64,000 bases of DNA from Rhodospirillaceae bacterium (lineage in GTDB: Bacteria; Pseudomonadota; Alphaproteobacteria; Dongiales; Dongiaceae), in the NCBI GenBank assembly GCA_016712715.1, contig JADJQM010000001.1, positions 558,001 to 622,000 on the forward strand, in the 5' to 3' direction. Position numbers and translations under genes: made by a program. Shown piece after piece: positions 47,193 through 55,569 of the stretch; within the stretch, counting starts at the first letter, position 1; every line of letters starts with the position of its first letter. The notes beneath the pieces are model-generated. The model was not told the DNA's origin, made no database searches, and was given only the letters and a program-made list of their open reading frames with translations.

Positions 47193-48047
47193 TCAGTATT
47201 TCTCGTCCTGGACCGCCTCACGTACCTCGCTCGCGAACCACATCTGCTGCAGCCGATTGAGCTGCTTTGGTTCGAACGCCTTGAACGGCAGTTCGGCGAT
47301 AAAGTTGATGTAGCGCCGCGGGATGTTCGTGATCCCGCGCGGACTCACCCCATGGATGGCGCGTGCCGAATTGACAAAGCACGCATAGGAATTGGCTTTG
47401 TAAGGCAGGGTCTTCACCAACTCGACATCACGGTCCATCGAGCGGTGCTTGATGAAGCGTGGCTCGCGACGCCACCGATAGATGTCAAAGTCACCACCGT
47501 TGACCTGATCGGCCGGATCGCGGAAGTAGAACAGCGCCGAAAAAATCTTGTCGCACAAATCGACATGGGGTGTCTTGACGCTGGTGACTTCGCGGACCGG
47601 GGTGTTCATCACGAACTGGCAGTCCAGTCGAATGTCCGCATCTCCGGCAAAGCCGTGCGGCACAACACGCCAATCTTCAAAACGCCGGCCGACGCGGGCC
47701 TCCAGGTTGGGAAACTCGCGACGCAGGTGGTCGCCAAACAGGCGAGTTACGTGGCGCCAGTAGTCACCCGACGTATGGTACTCAAAAAACTCACGCCAAA
47801 GCGGCGATATGCGCCGGTCCCCCAGCACCTGCTTGACCGTCAGGCGCACCGCGACATTGCTGCCAACCTCGCTGCGGCCATTGAGGATCGTCTCCAGGCT
47901 CGGGAACTCCGCTTCCAGCTGCCGGTAAATCTCAGCCGGCACGGCGTTCTGGCGCGCATGATGCGTATAGGGTTCAGTTACAACCTGATCGGCGTTAACG
48001 CCCTCGAGCATGTGGGGCGCGCGCTGTTCAACCGTGGCTGCCAACAT
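47193..48047 (-). CDS. 2OG-Fe(II) oxygenase-like protein
   Basis: 284 residues from ATG 48047; a longer frame to 48137 has no added homology. The double-stranded beta-helix signature of 2-oxoglutarate/Fe(II) dioxygenases is visible: His161-V-Asp163 (KTPHVDLCDKIFSALFYF), GGDFDIYRW, and the distal His232 with Arg237 (NSARAIHGVSPRG). It could hydroxylate a lipid, sugar or peptide of this cluster; the substrate is unknown. It follows the glycosyltransferase-like gene by 120 bases on the same strand. Confidence 0.8.
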   Translation of the reverse strand: MLAATVEQRAPHMLEGVNADQVVTEPYTHHARQNAVPAEIYRQLEAEFPSLETILNGRSEVGSNVAVRLTVKQVLGDRRISPLWREFFEYHTSGDYWRHVTRLFGDHLRREFPNLEARVGRRFEDWRVVPHGFAGDADIRLDCQFVMNTPVREVTSVKTPHVDLCDKIFSALFYFRDPADQVNGGDFDIYRWRREPRFIKHRSMDRDVELVKTLPYKANSYACFVNSARAIHGVSPRGITNIPRRYINFIAELPFKAFEPKQLNRLQQMWFASEVREAVQDEKY

Positions 48048-48167
48048 CGAGTCTGTCTCCAATCCTGCCCTTATCGGGTAATTTCTAGCGGAACGATTGC
48101 AGCTTGCCCGTCGCTGGGCGACGATACAATCTGACAACCCGCCGCAGCGACGTTCCGTCGCCTCACC

Positions 48168-49078
48168 TTACGCAGCAAGCTTGCGGCACAGATCGAGTGC
48201 GTCGTGGCGAACGTGATTCTTGGCCATCTCGCTCTCGACCAGCGCCTCGTCAATGATGCCCTTCTGGAGCATTTCAAGGACCAGACTGAAAAACAACCTT
48301 TCCTGATTGGGATCGGGATGAGGCTGGTAATAGCCGTCTTTGACCGCGCGCGGCTTCGCCCCCCCAAAGGTCCTCTTGACAGATTTGATCAGGCTGCTCG
48401 TGAAGGAACCAGATTTCTTGGGTTTTTCGCGGATCGAGAAATCGATCGGCAACCCGGTCTTCCAGGGCTGTGTCCGTCGGTAGGTCGTATGGAAGAGATC
48501 TTGGTAGCCGGGGTCAGATGATCGAAATCATTCCACTCCGGCTCAAGTAGACCGACATTGGCGTCTGCCTCGTATTCCAGCTTGATCCATTTCAAGTAGT
48601 CCTTCTTGAACTCGAACAGTTCGCCAAAGGTCTTTTCAGCATCCCAGTGGGTCAGTTTCGCATTGTCGAGCAGCATCACGCTCGAGGCCCGGTAGGGCGG
48701 CATTTCCTTCAGGCCGGGACGAATCCGGCACATCACACCGGCCCCCTTCATGTCACGCGTGAACAGCTCCATGATATCGGCCACGGCGAAACAGTCCGGG
48801 TCGATGACCACGGCGCGGCCCTGGTAGCCCATGGTCTTGGGTGGCGAGAACCGGACCGGCGTGAAGGACTGCAGATCGGCATCTGTCCAGACCCGGTGCT
48901 CCAGTCCGCGCAGGAACTTCTGCCCGACTCTTGCACTCAGCCAGGGAAAGTCCCGAAAATGCATGATCTCGACGTCGAAGGCCTCCGGCTGGCGGCTGTT
49001 TCGCTTGGCGGCATATCCGGCCACCAAGGCACCGAGATACTGTTCATCGTTGGACTGGATAAAGAGCTTGTTAGCCAC
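48168..49078 (-). CDS. Glycosyltransferase (GT8/GT-A-like), frameshifted
   Basis: About 303 residues once two frames are joined. The first frame (49078 to about 48500) starts KLFIQSNDEQYLGALVAGYAAKR and has GYQGRAVVIDPDCFAVADIMELF, which resembles the DxD region of GT8-type enzymes. The second frame (to 48168) continues TGLPIDFSIREKPKKSG and the C-terminal helices. One base is missing at about 48493-48499, restoring LFHTTYRRTQPWKTG. It is likely a sugar transferase for an envelope glycan or glycolipid; donor and acceptor are unknown. Confidence 0.68.
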
Positions 49079-49332
49079 AAAACTACCCCCGCAAATCCAG
49101 GAGGGTTAATTTTCTTCCTGGAGATACCCCGGCAATTGACATCCCGCTCCTGAATGATATCACAACCCAAGCGCCAGTCAGCTTCCAGGGCGCCCGAACA
49201 GGTTTCTTTGGATGAAGGCGTACCCCTTGGGCGCACCCGGTCGCGATATCAGCAAGTCTGGATCCCAAACAGACCCCCTCGGCCCTGGCCAATGCCTACG
49301 GTGTCATTCGCAAGCATGGGATATGGCGGCAG

Positions 49333-51069
49333 GTGCCCGTTATGGTCGGGGTGATGGCAGCCAGCCTGCTCGAGGGGCTCAGCGTAGCAAGTCTGTTTCC
49401 GATCCTGACGATCGTATCGGGCGACGCCACTGACAAGCCGAACAAGGTTGAGCGGCTTATCCTGACGTCCTTCGAGATCCTGCACATCCCACCCACCCTT
49501 GGCGCCCTGATCCTGCTGCTTGGCGCCTTCGCCATCTATAAAGCGATCATTTCGCTCAATGTTGCCCGATATGTCGGCTTCCTCGTCGCTGAAATCGCCA
49601 CCGAGATGCGCTCTCGCATGATTGACGCAATGCTGGCGGCGCGCTGGTCATACTACACAATCAACCCGATCGGCCGCTTTGCCGGCGCCATCACGACGGA
49701 GGCCAATTGGGGCTCCGCGATCTATCGCACCTCGCTCAACCTGCTGATTGCAGCCACACAGGCCTTTGTCTTCGCCGTCATTGTGTTCATCGTCGATTGG
49801 CAGGTTGCCTTGATCGGCTCACTCATGGCCGTCGTTGTTGGTGTGACGATGCGGATCCTGATCAGGCGATCGCGTCTCTTTGCCAGGCGCATGCTGATGA
49901 CCAGCCGAACGATCGTGACCGATCTCAATGACGTCGTCGTCAGCTTCAAGCCGATGAAGGCGATGCATCGCCATGAAGCGTTGATTCATGAGTTGCGCAA
50001 TGAGACCAAATCATTGCGCCAGTCCTTGCGCGAACTGGTGCTGCTGGAGCAATTGGCAGGCAAGCTGCCGGATCTCCTGATCATCATGATGCTGACGACC
50101 ATCGCCTATGTTGCCGTCAGCATCCTCCATCTCGACCTGGCCAGCATGCTTGTTTCAGGCTTGCTCATTCTTGGACTGACACGCTCCGTCACCAAAGTGC
50201 ATAGATCGGCGCGCGAGTCCGCTCATGCCGAGGTTGGCTACTGGTCGTTCATGGACACGCTGCGCGAGACAGAGGCAGCGGCCGAATCTTTCCGCGGCCG
50301 CACCATCCCCAGCTTGAAGAGCGCCTGCCGGCTCGAGAATGTCACGTTCTCCTATGGTCGTGCACCCGTCCTGAAGAATGTGTCGATCGAACTTGTCGGC
50401 GGAACAATCACCACTCTCATTGGCGAGTCAGGGTCCGGAAAAACGACGATCGCCGATTTGATCCTGGGTTTGTTTGACCCTGAGCAAGGCCGCGTCACGT
50501 TGGACGGAATTCCGATGCACGATATCGATATCGGGCGTTGGCGCAGCCAAGTGGGCTATGTGCCGCAAGAGATCCTGCTGTTCAACGACACCATTCTGGC
50601 GAACGTGACCTTGGGCGATCCGAACATAAGCGAAGCCGCTGCTGTCCGGGCTCTGGAAACCGCCGGGGCCATGCGATTTGTCGCCGAAATGCCAAATGGT
50701 CTCTTCACCACCGTGGGCGACCGTGGTGTGCTGCTGTCAGGTGGGCAACGACAGCGTATCGCATTGGCTCGGGCACTCGTCACAGAACCGACTCTTCTGA
50801 TTCTTGACGAAGCTACCAGCGCCCTGGATCCAGAAACCGAAGCAGAAATCTGCGCGGCCGTCGCCCGGCAGAGAGGAAAACTCACTGTCCTCGCCATCAC
50901 CCATCAACCGGCCTGGGTGGAATTGGCCGACCGAGTCTACCGGATCGATCAAGGCAACGTATTTGACCACAGTCAGCGGGCAATGAATCAACAACCACTG
51001 CCAAGCCAGCCTGATCAGGCCGGTTCGGCTACCGGTGCGATTGTAACCTTCCCGTCTCGTATTTCATAA
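49333..51069 (+). CDS. ABC transporter half-exporter (permease + ATPase)
   Basis: 578 residues: an N-terminal six-helix exporter domain and a C-terminal nucleotide-binding domain. The latter has Walker A IGESGSGKTT, Q-loop YVPQEILLFN, signature LLSGGQRQRIALARAL, Walker B LLILDEATSALD and H-loop AITHQ. GTG 49333 is the nominal start, but the frame stays open upstream to 49216, so the N-terminus is uncertain and may begin near 49212-49260. It could export a lipid-linked glycan or peptide. Its end overlaps a second, convergent half-exporter by 55 bases. Confidence 0.85.
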   Translation: MPVMVGVMAASLLEGLSVASLFPILTIVSGDATDKPNKVERLILTSFEILHIPPTLGALILLLGAFAIYKAIISLNVARYVGFLVAEIATEMRSRMIDAMLAARWSYYTINPIGRFAGAITTEANWGSAIYRTSLNLLIAATQAFVFAVIVFIVDWQVALIGSLMAVVVGVTMRILIRRSRLFARRMLMTSRTIVTDLNDVVVSFKPMKAMHRHEALIHELRNETKSLRQSLRELVLLEQLAGKLPDLLIIMMLTTIAYVAVSILHLDLASMLVSGLLILGLTRSVTKVHRSARESAHAEVGYWSFMDTLRETEAAAESFRGRTIPSLKSACRLENVTFSYGRAPVLKNVSIELVGGTITTLIGESGSGKTTIADLILGLFDPEQGRVTLDGIPMHDIDIGRWRSQVGYVPQEILLFNDTILANVTLGDPNISEAAAVRALETAGAMRFVAEMPNGLFTTVGDRGVLLSGGQRQRIALARALVTEPTLLILDEATSALDPETEAEICAAVARQRGKLTVLAITHQPAWVELADRVYRIDQGNVFDHSQRAMNQQPLPSQPDQAGSATGAIVTFPSRIS

Positions 51070-52805
51070 ACCCGATCCGCGGCGTCGACCCAGAGCGCCT
51101 GATGCGTGATGGCGAGAATGGTACGGTTGCCGGTCAGGGCGCGCGCGGCTCGGCTGATCTCCCGAGCCGTCTTTTGATCAAGCGCGCTGGTTGCCTCATC
51201 AAGGATCAGAAATTTGGGATCCCCGATCAGGGCACGGGCAATTGCCAAGCGTTGCCTTTGACCACCCGACAGCAGGCTGCCGCGAACACCGATAGTGAAC
51301 TCTATCTCGCCAGGCAGTTTTGATACGAAGCCCCACGCATCGGCCGATTTCAAGGCGGCCTCGACTTGACCTGGCGAAATGCTTGGGTCACCGAGCGTTA
51401 CATTATTGTGGATGGTATCGTTGAACAAAATGCTGTCTTGGGGGATGTAGCCCAGTTGCCGGCGCCACGCCGCCATATCGAGGTCGGCGATCGGAATTCC
51501 GCCGATCCGGATCGTGCCCTCAGATGCGCTATGAAGCCCGGCGACCAGGTCGGCGATGTGTGGTCTTGCCGGCGCCCGAGGGGCCAATGACCGTGGTGAG
51601 TTCGCCGCCTCAAGGGTGATGTTGGCATCTCTCATTACCCGCTTCCCGGGATAGGAAAAGCCGACGTGATCGAGTGAGATGGTGGCTGGCAATGTCGGCA
51701 ACGTGCCGGTTGCCAGATACTCGCGATTGCTGCGCACCTCGTTCAGAAGTTTCTGCAACTGCCAATAGGAAGGCCGTTCCAGGATCACACGCTGATAATT
51801 TGATCGCACGCTACCGATCGCGTCGGCGACACGCTTGAGGAGCAGCGTCGACCCCAGCATCACGCGCAGATCCATGCCCAGGACGGAATGCCCCACATAG
51901 AGACCGCCTAGGATCAGGACCGTAAAGAGAGGCTCCTGCACGGCGCGGACAGCGCTGGTACTGTAAGTCTCTGCCTGTGTAGCGCGGCGCAAGCGGTCAA
52001 CATGTACAGCAAATGTATGACCAATGAAGCCATGCCGGTTCATTGCCTTCAGTGCCTTCACATTGGTGAGCGCATCAGTCACCGAGTGCAGAAGCGCAAG
52101 ATTGTGCTTCGACTTGCCACGCCCGGCTTTCTTCGCCATGCGCATGTAGCGACCGACACCGAGCCACAACACGGCGGACACACCGATAGCCCCAAGAAAG
52201 AACGGCCACGACACGAACAGAGCCATGGTCATGAGGACGAAGGTTTGCACCAGACCGGCTAGGCATAGGCCGGCGGACTTGAAGGCGAGAGCAGCGCGGT
52301 CGGCATCCGAATTGATGGCCGCCGTGTAGCGCGCCACAGGCTGCGCCACGAAATAGCTCCATTTGGAATGGACCAAGGCATCGATCAACTGCAGGCGGAC
52401 GCTGATGCCGAAATTGGCAACCGATCGACCCACGAAAACCGAGCCTGCGGTCCCAAAGACGAACGACAAAGTGGCCGCGCCCAGGATCACCATCAGCAGC
52501 GTTTCGATGGTCAGCGGCAGCCCAAACTGCGCCAGACCCCATTGCACGTACTCGTCGATGACATGCGATTTCGCATTTGTCTCGCCGCCGATCAGGCCGA
52601 TGATCGGCCACAATGTGGCGATGCCGATAATCTCGACCACGCCGGAGACAAGCAGTGCCACCAGGATCAAAACCTGAAGGCGCCAACCACTATCAAAGAA
52701 GATTCGAAAGACGTCTCGCACGCATTCAACTCGTTGCTGATCTGATGGCCCGACCAAGGGCGCCGGCGATATCACGTTCCCCAGCGCTGATGGCGGCTCG
52801 GGCAA
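51015..52805 (-). CDS. ABC transporter half-exporter with Walker A lost by compensated frameshifts
   Basis: 596 residues; GTG 52721 is a likely alternative start because the upstream gene ends at 52726. The membrane domain is intact. The ATPase has YIPQDSILFN, LLSGGQRQRLAIARAL, LILDEATSALD and AITHQA. Walker A is absent in the read frame (ANSPRSLAPRAPARPHIADL). In a neighbouring frame between about 51556 and 51608 the DNA encodes ELTTVIGPSGAGKTT, so one missing and one extra base bracket the motif. A working transporter is likely in the true sequence. Same family as the convergent neighbour, so the two may pair. Confidence 0.82.
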   Translation of the reverse strand: MPEPPSALGNVISPAPLVGPSDQQRVECVRDVFRIFFDSGWRLQVLILVALLVSGVVEIIGIATLWPIIGLIGGETNAKSHVIDEYVQWGLAQFGLPLTIETLLMVILGAATLSFVFGTAGSVFVGRSVANFGISVRLQLIDALVHSKWSYFVAQPVARYTAAINSDADRAALAFKSAGLCLAGLVQTFVLMTMALFVSWPFFLGAIGVSAVLWLGVGRYMRMAKKAGRGKSKHNLALLHSVTDALTNVKALKAMNRHGFIGHTFAVHVDRLRRATQAETYSTSAVRAVQEPLFTVLILGGLYVGHSVLGMDLRVMLGSTLLLKRVADAIGSVRSNYQRVILERPSYWQLQKLLNEVRSNREYLATGTLPTLPATISLDHVGFSYPGKRVMRDANITLEAANSPRSLAPRAPARPHIADLVAGLHSASEGTIRIGGIPIADLDMAAWRRQLGYIPQDSILFNDTIHNNVTLGDPSISPGQVEAALKSADAWGFVSKLPGEIEFTIGVRGSLLSGGQRQRLAIARALIGDPKFLILDEATSALDQKTAREISRAARALTGNRTILAITHQALWVDAADRVYEIRDGKVTIAPVAEPA

Positions 52806-53404
52806 AGGCCCGGTCTACATGCGTAATCCGAGCCGAAACACTTGGCAACTCAAGTATTTTCGCAGCCGCCATGCGGTGCGTCCCACGCCGGATATGGACG
52901 ATCTCACCATCGGCGGCCAGTCCCAGGCAGATTTCATCATCGCCGCTATAGCGGTATCCGTCCCGCTCCAGCGAACGGTAGAGGTCGAGGTAGGTCCGGC
53001 AACAGGCCGCAATCCCGGCTTCGCTATCAAAGACCTGGCCGCGTCCCTCGACCGGCCGGCCGGCGAGCCAGCTTGCTTTCAGCCACTGATAGAGCCTGGT
53101 TGCCGGCAAAATCCTCGCCAAAACGAGCGATGTCCGACATATCCATAAAGGTATAGAGGTCTTCGATCGGTTCGGACGGCATCGCGCCGAGTCCGTCGAC
53201 AAGGAAGCTGTCCTTGATCGGCACGACGGATTTCGCCACTAGCTTGCGTCGAACGCGGCTCGGGTTGACTGTCACTGAAAGCGCGGCCGCCAAAGCCTCC
53301 TCGGCAATCGCGGCATAATTCCATGCCGGATTGTCTAGCGACCGCCAAAACCTGATGGTGATCGGGGCGATGGCGCGCCCGATCCCCTCCCCCCATTTGC
53401 CCAT
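52726..53404 (-). CDS. ParB-like domain protein, frameshifted
   Basis: About 226 residues if two overlapping minus-strand frames are joined. The first (53404 to about 53100) begins MGKWGEGIGRAIAPITIRFW and ends EDFAGN. The second (about 53100-52726) continues RLYQWLKASWLAGRPV and has GEIVHIRRGTHRMAAAKILEL, which resembles the ParB/sulfiredoxin-type GxHR motif. One extra base lies at 53098-53102. The role is unknown. Such proteins occur near capsule or glycan genes. It lies directly upstream of a half-exporter gene and downstream of the 666-residue gene. Confidence 0.6.
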
Positions 53405-53410
53405 ACCGGG

Positions 53411-55411
53411 TCAGTACCCCCAGAGATGTTGCAGGCCGACGGCGCCGCTAGGCGACAGGCCCAGCACATGGGCCGTGAGATCGGCATCGGCCGATTTTAC
53501 CTGCAGGGCGGCGATGCCGCTTTCACCGATATGCTGCCTGAGCGTCGGCAGCACGTCGTCCAGCCAGACAATGTCGGCACCGAAGGCCGGCAAGGCCAGC
53601 ATGTGACTCAGGCGATCGCCTTCATGATTGATGGCGGCGATCTCGACCCGCGCCTTCATGCTGTAGTTGAGGTTGCCGCTGGCATTGGCGACAAAAACGC
53701 CGGTCTTGAAACCATCACGCGTCCGAACCCGACCGATCACATTGGTGCGCCCCATGATTCCGATCGACGGGTGCAGCCAATGCGGCAGGGTCGGGATGTC
53801 GGCCCCGACATTGCGCCATGAAGACTGGAATTCTGTGAAATCCTGGTCGCCAGTTACGCGGTGTCGAACGGCCATATCGGATGTCGTCACCAGGCGTTGC
53901 GGCGCCAGGCCGGTCTTGAGGTGGTCCGGACAGACCAGCGCCATGGTGATATCACCCTTGCGCGGATGCGACCAACCGGCCAGCACGTCATCAAGATAGG
54001 CGGGACCGACAAAGTCCTTGTGATAGCGCATCTCACCCACAAATCCGCCGGCGCGATCGTAGAAGCGCAGCCAGTAATCATCGAATGGCGGGTTCGACGC
54101 ATCGAAGTTGAAGCCGAAGCTGAGCGGATTATTGACCTCCGTCACCGGCAGGCAGCAAGGATGAATCATGAAGCCGGCCTTGATCGCCGTCTCGACAATC
54201 GCCCGTTCCTCAGGCTTGAACAGAATGTCGTCACGATTGTCGACGCCGACCCGACAGAGGTGATTGGCGGCAATCGACGCAATCTTGCCCGGTTGCTGCG
54301 AGAAGCCCTGGTCGAGGGCGTACCAGAAGGACGTGCCATAGCCGGCATAGGAGGCGGCAAAATAGGTACGATCTGAAGATGGCTTGCCATTGCGCTTGAA
54401 ATGAACTTCCTCGACCGGACGCTGGCGCGAGCGCTTGATGGTCGACTTCGCAGCACCTGTACCGATCGTCACTTCGTCGTCGCTGCCCATGTCGAGATCG
54501 TAATTCGGCACGGTCATGATGACCTCGCCATTGCGGACCACGGAATCGATGAGGCGGAACGGCTGCACCTTGTTCGGATTCTTGAAGAACTGGTGCGAGC
54601 CGTGAATGATTGTGAAGCTGTCTTTCCAGAAGACGTCGCCACAGACGCGGAAACGATAGTGACGGCCGCGTGTGAGGAAAGGGTGTGCCACGAATACCTT
54701 CATGCACACAGCACCCTTGCGCATGGGCATCAGGGATTTGAGGTTGAGGTTGACCGATTGGCTGGGTCCAAGCACGAGATACGAACGTCGAATCTCGCCC
54801 TCGGCGATAATCTCGAAACGAAACTGCAGTGGGTCCTTGATGCCGAAAAACTCTTCGAAGTGATTGAAGGCGAGTGCGTCAACATCGTCGATCTCAAGCG
54901 GGATGGCGGCCGTCCCGGCACAGAACTCCCAGTTCTGCGCGACCCAATGCACCGGCCTGGTTGGCGCATGGGCCTGCATCAGGCGCAGGCTGTAGCGGAA
55001 TTTGGTGGCCGCGTCCGGCCCGCCGGCAACGATCGCATCACAATCGGCTATGGTCTCGGCCGTCACTGGCTTGGCGCCGCTGGGCTGGTCGTTGATGATA
55101 TCGGTCGACATCCAAACCGTATCGATACCGCCTGATTCAATCCGGAAGGTATCGTAGAACGCCTGGTCACCATGGACCGCAACGCGCCTGGCTTTGTCTG
55201 CTTTCAACAGCGCCACGACATCGGCGATCGACTGGCTGACCTTGGTCTTGGTATCGACGGTGGGCGCGCTGGGCGGCGTCCCGGCCTTGAACTTCTTCTT
55301 CTTGCCCTTGGCCTTTGGCAGGAGCCAATCGAACAAGCCAGATCTCCCGCTCGCGCTGTCTTTTTTGCCCGACCGTTGTACCGCCGAGAGCTCCAGATCC
55401 GAGGTCTTCAT
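53411..55411 (-). CDS. Unrecognised 666-residue protein
   Basis: I do not recognise this protein. It has no signal peptide or transmembrane helix. A Lys-rich segment (AKGKKKKFKAG, about residues 34-44) lies near the N-terminus. From about residue 80 to 180 there is an alpha/beta region (RRVAVHGDQAFYDTFRIE, VAGGPDAATKFRYSLRLMQ, RPVHWVAQNWEF), and the rest looks beta-rich, with RYRF-type strands. It is divergent from the fatty-acyl ligase gene of the sphingolipid locus across 158 bases and precedes the ParB-like and ABC genes. Context suggests an envelope-lipid or glycan role; this is inference. Confidence 0.8.
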   Translation of the reverse strand: MKTSDLELSAVQRSGKKDSASGRSGLFDWLLPKAKGKKKKFKAGTPPSAPTVDTKTKVSQSIADVVALLKADKARRVAVHGDQAFYDTFRIESGGIDTVWMSTDIINDQPSGAKPVTAETIADCDAIVAGGPDAATKFRYSLRLMQAHAPTRPVHWVAQNWEFCAGTAAIPLEIDDVDALAFNHFEEFFGIKDPLQFRFEIIAEGEIRRSYLVLGPSQSVNLNLKSLMPMRKGAVCMKVFVAHPFLTRGRHYRFRVCGDVFWKDSFTIIHGSHQFFKNPNKVQPFRLIDSVVRNGEVIMTVPNYDLDMGSDDEVTIGTGAAKSTIKRSRQRPVEEVHFKRNGKPSSDRTYFAASYAGYGTSFWYALDQGFSQQPGKIASIAANHLCRVGVDNRDDILFKPEERAIVETAIKAGFMIHPCCLPVTEVNNPLSFGFNFDASNPPFDDYWLRFYDRAGGFVGEMRYHKDFVGPAYLDDVLAGWSHPRKGDITMALVCPDHLKTGLAPQRLVTTSDMAVRHRVTGDQDFTEFQSSWRNVGADIPTLPHWLHPSIGIMGRTNVIGRVRTRDGFKTGVFVANASGNLNYSMKARVEIAAINHEGDRLSHMLALPAFGADIVWLDDVLPTLRQHIGESGIAALQVKSADADLTAHVLGLSPSGAVGLQHLWGY

Positions 55412-55569
55412 TAGGTAACTTCCCTAAAACTGAGGCGCCCAATCCATCGTCCACGCCGCGCGCCATTTGTGCAATGCCTTGTCCGAGGTCCGGACATTTG
55501 CTATGGACCGCGAAATCCTAAGGGGCGCAAGACTGTCGTGCAAATCATCCGACTGCGACCTAAGGTCCC

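Noticed and set aside
53027..53404. Treating the two overlapping minus-strand frames near 53.1 kb as two genes
   Set aside because: They join to one continuous ParB-like protein if one extra base at 53098-53102 is removed.
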